Shown here piece after piece: positions 44,075-56,486 of a stretch of 64,000 nt of DNA; position 1 is the stretch's first letter; the number at the start of each line of letters is the position of its first letter. The position numbers and the translations under genes are program-made. Source of the DNA: Zygnema cylindricum (Eukaryota; Streptophyta; Zygnematophyceae; Zygnematales; Zygnemataceae); assembly GCA_037447655.1 (NCBI GenBank), contig JBBHKE010000765.1, positions 159,642-223,641 of the forward strand. The letters run 5' to 3'. The notes beneath the pieces were generated by a model. That model was given only the letters and a program-made list of their open reading frames with translations. It made no database searches and was not told the DNA's origin.

Positions 44075-46117
44075 CCCAACATGCAACTTCCACACTAATT
44101 ACAGTTCAGCCCCAGCCGGGGAAAGAAATTTGTGTCGTAAGATTGCGGTCGAAATCCACTCAATAAGACGAGAAAAGTGAAGGGAAATCGTGTAGGTCTT
44201 GGCCTAAGCCATGTAGATTAATATGTAAGGCTTTACAAGAGATTGATAATGTAAAAGAAAACTAGACGCTTCACGCAAAGGCAGAAAATCCCCTCTAAGT
44301 TGTCCGGACAATTTAACAAATAAAAATATGGCTGCAAAAAATCCTCAATACTGAAAATAAATAAAAAAAAAAATCATGCACTTGAAAATTGTGACCATGA
44401 AATAATCTAAGATGAACTAAGTAACAAAAACTACGCCTAACGAAAACAGGCCAATCAAAGTACTGCTAATTGATTGATTGGCCTGCCTCCTCTTGGGTAT
44501 TGCCATATTGTGCTCTATCAAACCAATGCAACGGAATTTCCTGTTTTAATGTAAAAAATTCCAAAATATATTTCCCTGTTTGGGAGTGGAGGATGTTGGC
44601 TTTTCTCAATCGTTATTGCAAATCAATTTTGTAGGGCATTAAAAATGTGAAGGGCGTTAAGACCCTAAAAAGTGTGGATATTCTTCAATGAATGGAAACA
44701 GGCGAGCATCACCACCATATTTAAGAGCGTGTTCAGCTAGTAACCAGTTCAGGCAGATACCAGAGCTTCCTCTGCTAAAATCACAATATCAACAACAGTA
44801 AGCTGCTTTAAAAAACGCACTAAGACAACGAAAGCAACTGCTTTAAGAATCCAGGACAATGAAAGAAAACAGGCACCAAAACACAAAAGAAAAGGGACGC
44901 CAAATCAAAACATGGGAAACACTGCAGCTTCATCCTAGCCTGAAGACTTGCAAAGTAAATCGTGACTGTCTCTGTCAAAGCATACAACTTAGCTCAAAAA
45001 AACAATGTCTATGCGCATGCTCACAAAGATGAACCTCTTAACCACCACAACCAGCCACAAACAATTGAGGCAAACAACAGCATTCTCCTATCGAATATTA
45101 ATTGCATTTCACAAAAACCCCTCAGCTACAGACAAAACAACTTAAGAAAAGAATTTCTAGAATTCCAGACATCCTTGAAAATTGTGACCAATTGTGACCA
45201 AGAAATAATCTAAGATGAACTACGTAACAAAAACTATGCGTAGCGAACAGGCCAATCAAAGTACAAACTGCTATCTAAGTATTTGCGTCCAGTTTGGATT
45301 CAGCCAATAGGATGCCAAAATCCTACGCCCTACGTTACAGAATCTATAACCAGCGGATTAAAACCCTTCCTATCTACATGTGAATGCGTGAACCTCCAAA
45401 TTGAACACGACTTAAAACAGTCCAATCACATCGCTTCGTCAAAATTGACAGCCGATTTGTCTGTCACTTCCGTCGACGGTCCAGATGTGATATTACGAAA
45501 ATCGCATACTTTGTGTCGACGACCAAGATGCTACTCCACGCGAAATGATTAAAATGTGCTATCGGCCAGGATTCAAGGGAATGAAAGCTTGTACAGTAGG
45601 ACCGCAGATACGGTCCACTTTGTCGTAAGCGTGAATTCCGGAAAATGTAAGTCGTACGGTCGACGTGAAATGATCGAAGTGACCGTCGGCGCAAATCGCG
45701 GAAAATATATATAGTACGGTAAGTTTGTTTGTACCAACGTGAATTTGAACATGAGTTGTCAGCGAAAAATCCTAGAGAAATAAATAAGTTCGGTCGACGT
45801 GAATCGACCCGATTCACTCTCGTCGAAAATCCCGGAAAATATAAGTCATACGGTACAAGTCGTCGTCGGCAGGAAACCCGGGAATTCTGAGTTGTACGGT
45901 CAACTTGACGTCGGCGCATATTACGGCCAAAAATGAATACGTACGATCGACGCGTACGGCGATATAAAAATTGTACGGTTGACGAGAACGCGAAATGTGG
46001 GTATGTACGGTCCTGCGAAACCCCAAATAACACGCAAATATAAATTAGTGTGGCGGCTGCCCGTCCTAACACCTAAATATAAACAAAAAGAATGGTAGAT
46101 GAGATGCGGCATGACAG
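44075..46117 (-). repeat. 5' LTR of the gypsy element, with insertion
   Basis: Matches the left LTR (37361-38590), interrupted by about 710 bases (44464-45173). The GTACGG array recurs at about 45590-46015. Its outer end is cut at 46117 by a copia LTR. Confidence 0.65.
44464..45173. other. Insertion of unknown type in the gypsy LTR
   Basis: Absent from the left LTR. Flanked by an 84-90-bp duplication of LTR sequence (44380-44463 and 45174-45263). The left border carries TTGATTGGCCTG, an inverted copy of the adjacent CAGGCCAATCAA. No frame, terminal repeat or homologue recognised. Confidence 0.6.
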
Positions 46118-47036
46118 CACTTTGATCAAGAATAAAAGTCAATCTGAACCCTAACAGATCTGACCAACCTCACCCTAGTGAAGGCCCGACTCCATTGAGT
46201 CAGACCCAAAAGGAATCTCCAAATTTGCTCTTCTAAGCAGTTAATTATCTGAGGTCAAAGTTCGCCTTTTGAAAAAAAGCTCACTAGGAGAGAGGCGGCT
46301 GCCTACAATTTTCCTAAGTCCTACAACCTCTCTCTAAACCGTTTTTTACTATAGTACATAGCCAATCCGAGGAGTATATCTTACAGTAAGGTACACAAGC
46401 CGTGGTACTTTTTGTACGGTCAGTGTAGGACGCAGCCGAGGGGCAGACGCCCTGAATCATTCTGGTGCACTCTGTGAATTATGTCAAGCAATTGGAGTAC
46501 GCCACGTGTCTTGCGGTGACGCTATGGCCGCAAACCGCCAAAGTGGTTATTCCGTGATGTTGGCTTGCATGTGAGCCGTTCGATGTAGATCGGCTTTTGA
46601 TGTCAGCCGTCCAAACAAATGTCTGATATATTTGTTTCGTGCGAAGTACCGTATAGCCAAATCTATGTAACAGAACGTCCGTTTAACCAGCTAAATGATT
46701 CATTCTACAGCCACATCTTTAAAAAGGTATCAAATCATATATAATTCAACGATCTTCTACCTCTAACTGGTTAGAATGACGGCTACGCCTAGCTCTGTCG
46801 GTATAAGGTTCGAGTCTAGTTGGACTCACCTTAACTTTGTTACTCTTATCCTCCCTATCTTCCTACCTTCTCCTCCCTCAACTATGGCTCTATCTCCCTC
46901 TCTAGTCTTCAGTGACTACAACAAGTGTGGGGACTTTAAGAGAGATGGTAGGAGTCAGTTGCATTGTCGTAACTTAACCCAATTTATTTTATTTTACAAG
47001 ACCTAGAAAAAACCCTAAAAATCACTAATTTCTACA
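46118..47036 (-). repeat. LTR of copia family G, truncated
   Basis: Minus-oriented copia LTR of a distinct family, ending AATTTCTACA. tRNA-like module at 46755-46830; stem-loop near 46908-46926; GTAC motifs near 46350-46430. No matching interior. Confidence 0.65.
46755..46830 (+). other. tRNA-like module, antisense in LTR G
   Basis: CTCTAACTGGTTAGAATG (A-box-like) and GGTTCGAGTCT (B-box, 10 of 11), with a TTGGACTCACC tail. Confidence 0.6.
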
Positions 47037-47363
47037 CCCTCCACATAATTTGGGATGCGAGGCTTTTGATCGTGAACCTAGGCTCGCATTCACAAGTCCT
47101 TCTTGTCTGTGCATGAGGGTCACGATCAGTGTCTACAATTATTATGGCTCACACTGCCGAGGACTAGGTGATTTGGTGCCTCCACACTTTTCTCTAGTTT
47201 TTTTGGTTTGGGACACTCTTACTTTTCCTACCATCATCCCTTTTGTTTCGGACGGCGACTTCTCCTTCCATAAGTCTCCTTTGGAGGCAGCGTGTTCTAT
47301 TTCTCCCCTTGTTTTAACAGATAATGTCCGTTTTTCTTCACCCTTATTACGAAGTATGTTACT
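47037..47363. other. Unassigned segment between LTR pieces
   Basis: Neither LTR nor coding sequence I recognise. It may be non-coding interior of a G-type element or captured DNA. Confidence 0.3.
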
Positions 47364-47489
47364 TGTAGAAATTAATGGTCCATTTAAAGTATTTTCTAGG
47401 TCTAAATAGAAATATAGAAAGAAGCCGAGGCAGTCTACCTCTAACTTCTCTCTCCAACTCTCAAACTTGTCGCAGTCATTGAGAAATTG
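47364..47489 (+). repeat. A-type LTR start fragment
   Basis: TGTAGAAATTAATGG through the first half of the stem-loop (GAGAAATTGG). It is fused to minus-strand gag sequence at about 47490. Confidence 0.7.
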
Positions 47490-48307
47490 GCTCCTTTGTA
47501 TGGTTTTTTCGGTTCTGATCTCCACCTGTCCCCTCCGGCAACTAGAGCTTGAACGCTCTTTCTACCTCCCCTGATCTCCATGGTATTTTCCTGCACAAGT
47601 ATCATCCTGACCACTGTATTCCACTTCTATGAACTATCACTCATTTCTTGTACTCGGTACACTAAGTTCTCATACTCGTCTAGTATCTTCATGATGAAAG
47701 TGTTTACTTTCATTTTCATTGTGCCTGTCCAACCAGCACTTTCCATCTCCATATACAAACAAGAAAGATCATTACAATAATCTAACATCTTTCCTCCTTT
47801 GTACGTGTAACTCACTAGCTTTTGCTCAGCCAACTGGAGCTCGTGAATGGTACCAACTCTATAGATCTCCACAAAACTTTCCCACAACTCCTCGGCCTTG
47901 TATATATTAAGGTGAGAGGTGGCCAATGCTTGAGTGAGATAACTTAGAATGAAGTTCTTGGCAGCCATGTTTATGTCTTCCCACATTTGAACATCTTTCT
48001 CCACTGTCTTCACGGCCGCCGCTCCTGGTGCCATGGCAATAGGGGTGAGGGGTATCTCCTTCCCTTTCCCCTTTTCGGACACACTGCTGTCCCCATCATC
48101 TGCCTCCTCCGCGGAAGCAGTCGCTGCTGCAGAAAACCTTACTCCTCCAAATCCTGGCGGAGTTCCCAAAGGTGGACGTTTCACATGTCCACTGACGATA
48201 CCCCAATATCGTTTTTCACACAAAGCTCCCATCATCATGGCTTCCCAATAGATGAACCCGGATCCATAAAAAGTGGGCACCCTAGATGGTGGGCCCATAA
48301 TGTGCAA
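47490..48307 (-). pseudogene. copia C' Gag
   Basis: A 226-codon frame on the minus strand from 48307, starting M-H-I-M-G-P-P, with the gag core K-N-F-I-L-S-Y-L-T-Q, L-D-Y-C-N-D-L and M-E-S-A-G-W-T-G. It is cut before the zinc knuckle at about 47490. The LTR start codon has become ATA, so the M in the primer-site segment is the first available. Confidence 0.75.
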
Positions 48308-49336
48308 TTCTGTGTCCTCTATTGGACTACAGAATACAGGAAGCCTCTAGATAGTTGTTAACTAGCCCACTTTAACCCACAGCCATTGCTGGCCAGGCAA
48401 TCAAGCTGACAATATGAATGAACCCATATGCAGCATGGACTCTCCTGAGTCCGTAGGAAAAAGAATCTCTAAAAACGCCTAAACAGGCGATAAGTTATGA
48501 GGCAGTAAAAATGCTAATTTGTACAACTCTCAAAGAGAGAGGTGACTACCTACCAAAATTTTCTAAGTCCTGATTCCCTCTAATAACTTCTATCTATTGA
48601 AGTACGGACCAATCAGATTACTATACCGTAAAAAAAGTATTGCTGCCGGTGTACCTTTTGTACGACCTATGTACGAGAAGGCTATTAAGCGGACGCGTGT
48701 CCGTATTTCACTCGTCCGTACGTTCCTCGGAATTCCTATGACCGAATGTCATCTTTCCACGTGGCTCCATGTCATGCCACGTCACAAAACGCCAAAGTGA
48801 CCACTCCGGGATTTCGGCAATGATGTGCGCCGTTGGATTTTATGCGAAACGCAATCTTAGCCATAATAAATACTTGCGCGGCATTTGTTTCTCTGTCGAA
48901 ACAAAATGCGTGGTATACGTTTTGAATTACTATCATACGACGTACTTTCTAAAACTGAATCTATGTACGCTATAAACAGTTGTAGTTAAATGGATTTAAT
49001 TCACCCGAATTATATATATATCTATCACATACCATAGCACTTAGCATAAGTCCTAGTCTATTAGGATAAAGCTGACCGCTACCGGCCAACTTGACGAGTT
49101 GTAGGTACTGGGATCAAATCTCTGGTCGTCAAGTATATTTTTAGTAACCTACTAAAAATAGCTGCCTGTTGAACTAAGGCAGCCATGGATCAACCACCCT
49201 CTCTAACCTTCAGTGACTACAACAAGTATTGGGGCTAGAGAACGGAGGTGGAGGCAGGCTGTCCATCCTTTTCTTTTCCTTTTATACAAACATATTTAAA
49301 CCTAGAAAATTGTCTAGAAATCTAGAAATTTCAACA
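48303..49336 (-). repeat. LTR of copia C'
   Basis: TGCAATTCTG to ATTTCAACA. From about 48540 to 49300 it is almost identical to 60955-61715, while the first 200 bases differ by roughly 12%. tRNA-like module at 49048-49134, stem-loop near 49210-49228. Confidence 0.75.
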
Positions 49337-49655
49337 GTATCCCCTTCGGCAATGGTGTCAATTAAGTTGCGACTCCTCCCTTTTCTCCTTCCATGAGAAT
49401 CTCCTCTCCTTCCTCATCTTCTCCTCGGTGATGGTGGCAATTGTTCTACCAACTGTAGAGGCGGAGGTGCCAGAAAAACGTGTCCCTCCAAACCAAGGTG
49501 GAGGTAGGCATCGAATTTGTCCAGACACTATGCCCCATAGATGCTTCTCAAATAGTTCTCCCTCCATCATCATTTCCCAAAGATAAAAAGTGTGTTCCAT
49601 CAAATATGGGCACCGTAGAGGGTGGGCCCATAACGTGAAATTCTGTGGTCGCCAT
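49337..49655 (-). pseudogene. copia E Gag N-terminal fragment
   Basis: Minus-strand ATG at 49655 in the LTR (M-A-T-T-E-F-H, then V-M-G-P-P). A frame shift follows about 25 codons on; then E-K-H-L-W-G-I-V-S-G-Q and G-G-T-R-F-S-G. It ends at the C' LTR. Confidence 0.65.
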
Positions 49656-50520
49656 TGACCCACAGAATGAGCAGCCTATGTAAAGCCTCTAGGATAATAT
49701 TTGCCCCTTCCACTTTCCCACTGAATAATCGCCGCCCACGCACAAAATTATTCTGACCACCCTCACCCCGGTAAGGACAAGACTCCCCTGAGTCAAACGC
49801 AAAAAGAATTACTGAATTTGCTCCCCTGAGCAGTAAGTTATGGCAGGTCAAAGATGACCTTTATAGTTACAAGCTCTCTTAGAGAGAGGTACCTAAATAT
49901 TACTGAGTTTTGGTCTGCCTACTCACGACTACCTACTACTAAATCCTAGTCCAATAAGAACACTATATAGTACAAGAAGGTACAATGGGCGATGTACTTA
50001 TTGTACGACCATTGTACGACAAGGTCTACAAGGTGACACCTGTCAAATCAGAAGCCATGGTTCCTCTTCCCATCTTATCCGGTATCAAATAATGTGGCGC
50101 CACGTGGCACCGCGTGACGTTATCTCCGTATGAAGCCAAAAGCTCACTTCGCGTGGAGGCTATAATGCCGGCCGTCCGATCAAAACATATTTTACACGAT
50201 TCAGATACGCGTACATGCATGAATTGCTCTTTTTGGTTAGTCTGCTGTTAATTAGTTGTTCCGTTAATGTTTATATATCTTTGAAACCCTTAACGTGTAC
50301 TTTTCGATAACGCCTTAGTGGTTAAGACGTACGACTATATAGAGGTCCACAGAATCAGGTTCAAATCTAGACTAGGCAACATTTTTGTAAAATATCCTCT
50401 ACTTCAAAATCTACCACTTTGTAAATATGGCGGCAGCCATGGCGTGGTTATGATCCTCACTCTCTTTCTTTAAAGTAAAACTAAAATAGAGAAGTGAACT
50501 ATTAATTACCTCTTTTCAAC
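49636..50520 (-). repeat. LTR of copia family E
   Basis: TGAAATTCTG to TTTTCAAC. GTAC cluster at about 49965-50030. tRNA-like module at 50310-50380. The conserved stem-loop loop is not found in this LTR. Confidence 0.6.
50310..50380 (+). other. tRNA-like module with acceptor pairing, LTR E
   Basis: GCCTTAGTGGTTAAGAC (A-box-like) and GGTTCAAATCT (B-box-like). Here the ends GCCTTAG and CTAGGC can pair like an acceptor stem with one bulge, so this copy is the most tRNA-like. Confidence 0.6.
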
Positions 50521-50875
50521 TTGATGTGTGAGAATGACTTACAAAGGGAAGGGATTCTTGAAGAGACGAAAGTTAGAGAAGTAAACTTAAATTTGGTTGA
50601 AAAACATTCTTTAAAGATGGAGAATACTAAACTGAAAACAAAACTAAAAGAACAGCAAAGAGAAGATTACAAGAAAAGTAAAGAAAATGAGGAAGATGAT
50701 GAGAGAAGAAATGGAGAACTCACAAAAGATGGGGAATTATCATCAGAAGTGGAAAAGAATGTGGATTTAAAAATTAATGAACTCAGAGAAAGACCGGTAG
50801 AAATTGTTAAGAAAATGAGGCTGAGAAAGGAAGTTTATGGGTGCGGAAAAGGTCATAATATTAGAGGAATATAGA
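50521..50875 (+). CDS. Charged ORF upstream of copia F RT (linker remnant)
   Basis: 117 codons rich in E, K and R, probably helical (coiled coil). It lies in the position of the integrase-RT linker. No domain recognised. Its end, C-G-K-G-H-N, faintly resembles a zinc knuckle. Confidence 0.3.
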
Positions 50876-50984
50876 AAATAAGAAAGACTATTAAAAGGAG
50901 GAAAGAGCAGATAAAAATGAAAAGGGGATCAAAATGAAAATCTTCAGGATGCATACATTTAACGGGAGTGGCAAATCTTTTCAG

Positions 50985-52530
50985 CCCCGGAAAAGGATCA
51001 ATGGATCTCTGCGACAAATGATCAAATGCGATCGATAATGGAGGCTCAAACTTGGGAGCTTCTGGAGCTTCCGCTGGATCAAAAGGCCATCGGTTGTAAG
51101 TGGGTTTTTAAAGTTAAGCTAAATCCAGATAATTCTATTAAAAGATATAAGGCTCGGCTTGTTGCAAAAGGGTATAGTTAGAAGGAGGGAATTGACTATA
51201 AGGAGATTTTCTCTCTGGTTGTCCTGTTTCCAACTGTTAGAATTCTTTTGCCTTTAGCAGCCATTGAGGATATGGAACTCCATCAAATGGATGTTAAGAC
51301 AGCTTTCTTGCATGGAGATTTAGAGGAAGTGATTTATATGAGGCAGCCTGAAATGTATGCAGAGACCGGAAAAGAAAATTTGGTCTGTAAGCTATTGAAA
51401 TCTTTCTACGGTCTGAGAAAGCTCCACGTCAGTGGAATCTAAAATTAGATGAGTTTCTAACTAGTCTAGGTTTTGTGAGAATTAGTTCAGATCACTCAGT
51501 TTATGTTATGGAAAGGGAAGATGGGACTATTTACATTCCTGTGTATGTAGATGATTTGCTGCTATTAAGTAAGTCATTAAATGAGATTAAGAAAATAAAG
51601 GCAGCCTTGAATTTGAGATTTGAGATGAAAGATTTAGGAGAGGCAAAGTATATTCTCGAGATTCAGGTAGAAAGAGATAGAGATAGGAGAATAATCTATC
51701 TAACACAACGGGAAGCGATTGGGAATATGCTTGAGAAGTTTGGCATGGCAGAGGCAAAGGGAAGTGTCACTCCCATGGAATTCAAGCAAAAAATGGAAGG
51801 CATAGAGACCGAGGGAGGAGTCATTTTTGATGACACCTTGGAATCAGGGGAGGCAGATTCTATGGTTGCCATTCCATATCGTCAGATTGTTGGTAGCCTA
51901 ATCTACATCATGAACTCCACACGCCCGGACATCGCGGCTGCAGTTGGTGCTCTAAGCCGGAGTTTACAAAATCCGAGGAGATCGGATTGGGAGGCAGCAA
52001 AGAGGGTCCTTTGGTATCTTGCAGGGACACAAAATCTACGACTCACTCTCGGTGGAGAAGAGGTCAACATTCAGACTTGGAGCAATGCGAGCCACGGGGA
52101 CATGCCAAGCAGGCGCTCCACCACCGGATTCATTATATAGATCGGAAGTGGAACATGTTGCTGGAGCACCAAGCTTCAGAAAGTCACAGCTCAGTCTACA
52201 ATGGAGGTTGAATACATGGCAGCCAGCTCAGCTGTCAAGGAGTTACTTTGGGTAAAGTCTCTCCTTCAAGAACTTCACTTTATGCAACCTGGACCTTAAA
52301 TAGTGTGGTGTGACAACCAAGCTGCTATAGCGATTGCATCTAACCCAAGTCATCACTTCAAAAGCAAGCATATTGATATAAAGTTGCATTTTGTAAGAGA
52401 GAACGTGGTGAACAGAATTTTAAAACTCAGTTATTTGCCAGATGAGATGATGGTAGCAGATATGATGACTAAGCCTTTACCTGCACCTAAGTTGAAGTTT
52501 TGTAGAGAGGCATGTGGACTAAGTGTCTGA
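50985..52530 (+). pseudogene. copia F1 reverse transcriptase and RNase H
   Basis: Begins W-E-L-L-E-L-P, then K-W-V-F-K-V-K-L-N-P-D and a stop near 51180. Then V-K-T-A-F-L-H-G-D-L, a frame shift just after Y-G-L-R-K at about 51420, the catalytic Y-V-D-D-L-L-L-L-S near 51546, and RNase H to the stop at 52530 (C-G-L-S-V), with stops at 52138 and 52300. Integrase is missing. The shift at Y-G-L-R-K is shared with copy F2. Confidence 0.85.
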
Positions 52531-52540
52531 GAGAGTCTAA

Positions 52541-53369
52541 AGGTTTAGGGGAGTGTTGGTTTAAGAAACCTTTAGTCCTCTCTATATCTCGTGTGTGAGA
52601 AAGAGAGTCTAGACTTAGTCAGTTTTTGTGTACAAAATGAGTTGACGTAGACCATATGTGGTGTGGTATGTAACTCCAAAGGGAGCTTACAGATTTGGTA
52701 CACTCTATGTACACGTGTCGGTCCATGGGGAAGTCAAGCTTGGTTGAGTTAGTTGACAAAGTACATATTTACTTGAGGGATCAGAATTACACGAGGAGGT
52801 TCATCTTCGGTGATGAATGAATACGCGGACGGCGGACGGAGTTCGTCGTCATTTTTGGAAGAGAAATATTGACCGAGCCGTCATTTTAGCAGACTAACTT
52901 TGACTGCGTACTTTAGCAGTGGCTAGGGTTAAGGATTGATGTAAATACTTGTACAGTAGATGGCGGGGTTTAGTTTGATTAATGTTTAGTGTACCGACAC
53001 ACCACGGTAGTTGTGGTACGGTGTAGTTCAGCTGTAGGTTCACTTTGAATATGTAGGACTTAGAATATTTTGGAGTAAGGATTTCAGTGAATGGAAAACT
53101 GCAAAGCAGTTTTTGTGTCCTTTTGAATTGCAAGTTCATTGTGATCTTTAAGCCGAAACTGCGAAATTCTCTATGTGAATTCTTTGTTATACTGTTTATA
53201 TTGTGGCAAATTTGTAGACCTAGTGTGTGTCTAGTTTGCTTGGGGCTTCATTGTGAAGTTGGTATTTTTGTGGTCTCCGTGAGAGTTTCCTCTTTTGTAA
53301 TCTGAATATTATGGCAACAGCAGGTGCTTCTTCTTCCTCCTCGAGGTCACCGGTTGCCTCAAATCAACA
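52541..53369 (+). repeat. LTR of copia F1 with polypurine tract
   Basis: The tract GGTTTAGGGGAG precedes TGTTGGTTTAAG (52555). The LTR ends CAAATCAACA at 53369. AAAGGTTT before the border pairs with AAACCTTT after it. Near the end ATGGCAACAGCAGG opens a Ser-rich frame that reads to the LTR end, as expected if Gag starts in the LTR. Confidence 0.65.
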
Positions 53370-53849
53370 AATTTAATCGGATGGCCGGAACTAATGTCGA
53401 GATCGCGGAAGAGGATTTCGGCGGTTTGTGGTCATCGCCACATCGTATGACACGTGGAGGAATTACATTGGATCGCGACATCACCAAGGATTACGGGAGC
53501 GAATCCGGACATACCACGTGTCGACATTTAGGCCATGTGGTACAGTTTTCGTACAGAAAGTACACCGGTTGCTTTACTTTTGTGTACGGAATTGCATTAT
53601 CATTGGCTCTGTACATCAGTAGATATAGTCTGTGAGAGAGATACGACTTAGAAAAATTAGGAGATAGGACCCTCTCTCCCAGTGAGCTTCTGTACAAAAG
53701 GTCAACTTTGACCCTCCAAAACTTACTGCTCAGGGGAGGAAATTCACAGGTTCTTTTTGCTATCCACTCAGGGGAGTCTTGCCTTCACAGGGGTGAAGTT
53801 GGTCAGAGTTATTGTCTGCCAGGGTGGCAGTTGTTTTTGCTGAAACAGG
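53370..53849 (+). repeat. A-type LTR internal fragment
   Basis: Matches 60028-60420 and 62750-63220 of A-type LTRs. It includes GTAC motifs and the ACTTAGAAAAATTAGGAGATAG promoter-proximal block. It is fused directly to copia F sequence at about 53850. Confidence 0.65.
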
Positions 53850-55010
53850 AAAAGAAAATTTGGTCTGTTAGCTATTGAAATCTTTCTACGGTCTGAGAAA
53901 GCTCCACGTCAGTGGAATCTAAAATTAGATGAGTTTCTAACTGGTCTCGGTTTTTTTAGGATTAGTTCAGATCACTGAGTTTATGTTATGGAAGGGGAAG
54001 ATGGGACTATTTACATTGCTTTGTATGTAGATGATTTGCTGCTATTGAGTAAGTCATTAAATGAGATTAAGAAAATAAAGGCAGCCTTGAATTCGAGATT
54101 TGAGATGAAAGATTTAGGAGAGGCAAAGTATATTCTCGAGATTCAGGTAGAAAAGGATAGAGTTAGGAGAATAATCTATCTAACACAATGGAAAGTGATT
54201 GGGAATATGCTTGAGAAGTTTGGCATGGCAGAGGCAAAGGGAACTACCACTCCCATGGAATTCAAGCAAAAGGTGGAAGGCATAGAGATCGAGGGAGGAG
54301 TCATTTTCGATGACACCTTGGAATCAAGGGAGGCAGATTCTATGGCTGCAATTTTATATCATCAGATTGTCGGCAGTCTAATCTACTTCATAAACTGCAC
54401 ACGCACGGACATTGCGGCACCAGTTGGTGCTCTAAGCCGGAGTTTGCAAAATCCGAGGAGATCGGATTGGGAGGCAGCAAAGAGGGTCCTACGGTATCTT
54501 GCAGGGACACGGAATCTACGACTCGCTCTCCGTGGAGAAGAGGTCAAGATTCATACTTGGAGCGATGCGAGCTACGGGGACATGCCAAGCCGGCGCTCCA
54601 CCATCGGATTCATTCTACAGATTGGAAGTGGAACATGTTGCTGGAGCAGCAAGCTTCAGAAAGTCACAGCTCAGTCTACAATGGAGGCTGAATACATGGC
54701 AACCAGCTCAGCTGTCAAGGAGTTACTTTGGGTAAAGTCTCTCCTTCAAGAACTTCACTTTATGCAATGTGGACCTCAAAAAGTGTGGTGTGACAACCAT
54801 GTTGCTATAGCGATTGCATCTAACCCAAGTCATCATTTCAAAATGAAGCATATTGATATAAAGTTGCATTTTGTAAGAGAGAACGTGGTGAACAGAATTT
54901 TAAAACTCAGTTATTTGCCGGATGAGATGATAGTAGCAGATATGATGACTAAGCCTTTACCTGCACCTAAGTTGAAGTTTTGTAGAGAGGCATGTGGACT
55001 TAGTGTCTGA
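53850..55010 (+). pseudogene. copia F2 reverse transcriptase (part) and RNase H
   Basis: Starts in mid-RT with the same frame shift after Y-G-L-R-K as F1, then a 340-codon open frame (53988-55010) with Y-V-D-D-L-L-L-L-S near 54027, the RT-side variant Y-I-L-E-I-Q-V-E, and RNase H ending C-G-L-S-V. It is better preserved than F1 over RNase H. Confidence 0.85.
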
Positions 55011-55033
55011 GAGAGTCTAAAGGTTTAGGGGAG

Positions 55034-55850
55034 TGTTCGTTTTAGAAACCTTTAGTCCTCTCTATATCTCGTGTGTGAGAAAGAGAGTCTAGACTTAGTC
55101 GGTTTTTGTTTACAAATTGAGTTGACGTAGACCAGATGTGGTGTGGTATGTAACTCCAAAGGGAGCTCACAGATTTGGTACACTCTATGTACACGTGTCG
55201 GTCCGTGGGGAAGTCAAGCTTGGTTGAGTTGGTTGACAAAGTACATATTTACTTGAGGGATCATATTTACACGTGGAGGTTCATCGTCGGTGATGAATGA
55301 ATACGCGGACGGCGGACGGAGTTCGCCGTCATTTTTGGAAGAGAAATATTGACCGAGCTGTCATTTCAGCAGACTAACTTTGATTGCGTACTTTAGCAGT
55401 GGCTAGGGTTAAGGATTGATGTAAATACTTGTACGGTAGATGGCGGAGTTTAGTTTGATTAATGTTTAGTGTACCGACACACCACGGTAGTTTTGGTACG
55501 GTGTAGTTCAGCTGTAGGTTCACTTTGTATATGTAGGACTTAGAATATTTTGGAGTTAGGATTTTAGTGAATGGAAAACTGCGAAGCAGTTTTTGTGTCC
55601 TTTTGAATTGCAAGATCATTCTGATCTTTAGGTAGAACACTGTGAAATTCTGCATGTGAATTCTTTGTTATACTTTTTATATTGTGGCAAATTTGTAGAT
55701 CTAGTGTGTGTCTGGTTTGCTTGGGGCTTCATTGTGAAGTCCGTCTTTTTGTAGTTTTCGTGAGAGTTTCCTCTTTTGTAATCTGAATATTATGGCAACG
55801 GCTGGTGCTTCTTCTTCCTCCTCTAAGTCACCGGTTGCCTCAAATCAACA
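55034..55850 (+). repeat. LTR of copia F2
   Basis: TGTTCGTTTTAG to CAAATCAACA, 817 bases, colinear with 52555-53369. Contains the same ATG plus Ser-rich start near 55791. Confidence 0.7.
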
Positions 55851-56259
55851 CTTACACCTAGCACTGTAGTACTGTGCCAAAATATGACAAGGTACCGAAA
55901 CTGTACGTCACTGTACCAAGGTACTTCTAAAACCCTATTTGCTGCTAGCCGTAATCTAAACAGTGAAACACTATTTCTTAATGCTCTAAACTACAACTAT
56001 ATGTGTTCAGGTCTTTACATAATAGTAGTCGTAAAACTAATGTTGGTGTTGCTTAGTCATCATCGGTCATGACAGTCCACCCGACTATTGTCTTGAAGTA
56101 TGGAGCACCTGAGTACGTACAGTTTGCTTTGTCACTTGTGGTCCCCGCTCGAATCTTGTCCAATGACTCGATTCGTATCAACGATTCATCCTTGTTCCGT
56201 ATAGAACATATCTCCGAGATATGTGCTTCTGACTCCGTCCGTTCGATTCTGAGAGTGTG

Positions 56260-56387
56260 CTCGTTTGATGGTCGGCATGTGCAAGTTGGTGTCGGCGCCT
56301 TTCCAAACTACTTGCATAGGCTTCTCGTTTAATGGTCGACATGTGTAAGTTGGTGTTGGCGCCTTTCCAAAGTACTTGCACAGGCTT
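56260..56387 (+). repeat. Tandem repeat, 2 x 64 bp
   Basis: Units start CTCGTTT(G/A)ATGGTCG and share GGCGCCTTTCCAAA, with about eight mismatches. Confidence 0.8.
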
Positions 56388-56444
56388 CAGATGCCAATGC
56401 CAGTCCCTCTAGAAGTATTGTACAATCTGTTTTCCTTCTACTAC

Positions 56445-56486
56445 TGTAACACTAATAAAGGTAAGTGTAACACTAATAAAGGTAAG
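56445..56486 (+). repeat. Tandem repeat, 2 x 21 bp
   Basis: Two perfect copies of a unit starting TGTAACACTAATAAAGG. Confidence 0.85.

Noticed and set aside
48597-48800. Identical 67-codon frames here and at 61011-61214
   Set aside because: Identity is due to near-identical LTR DNA; the frames overlap the LTR promoter region and are absent from other families.
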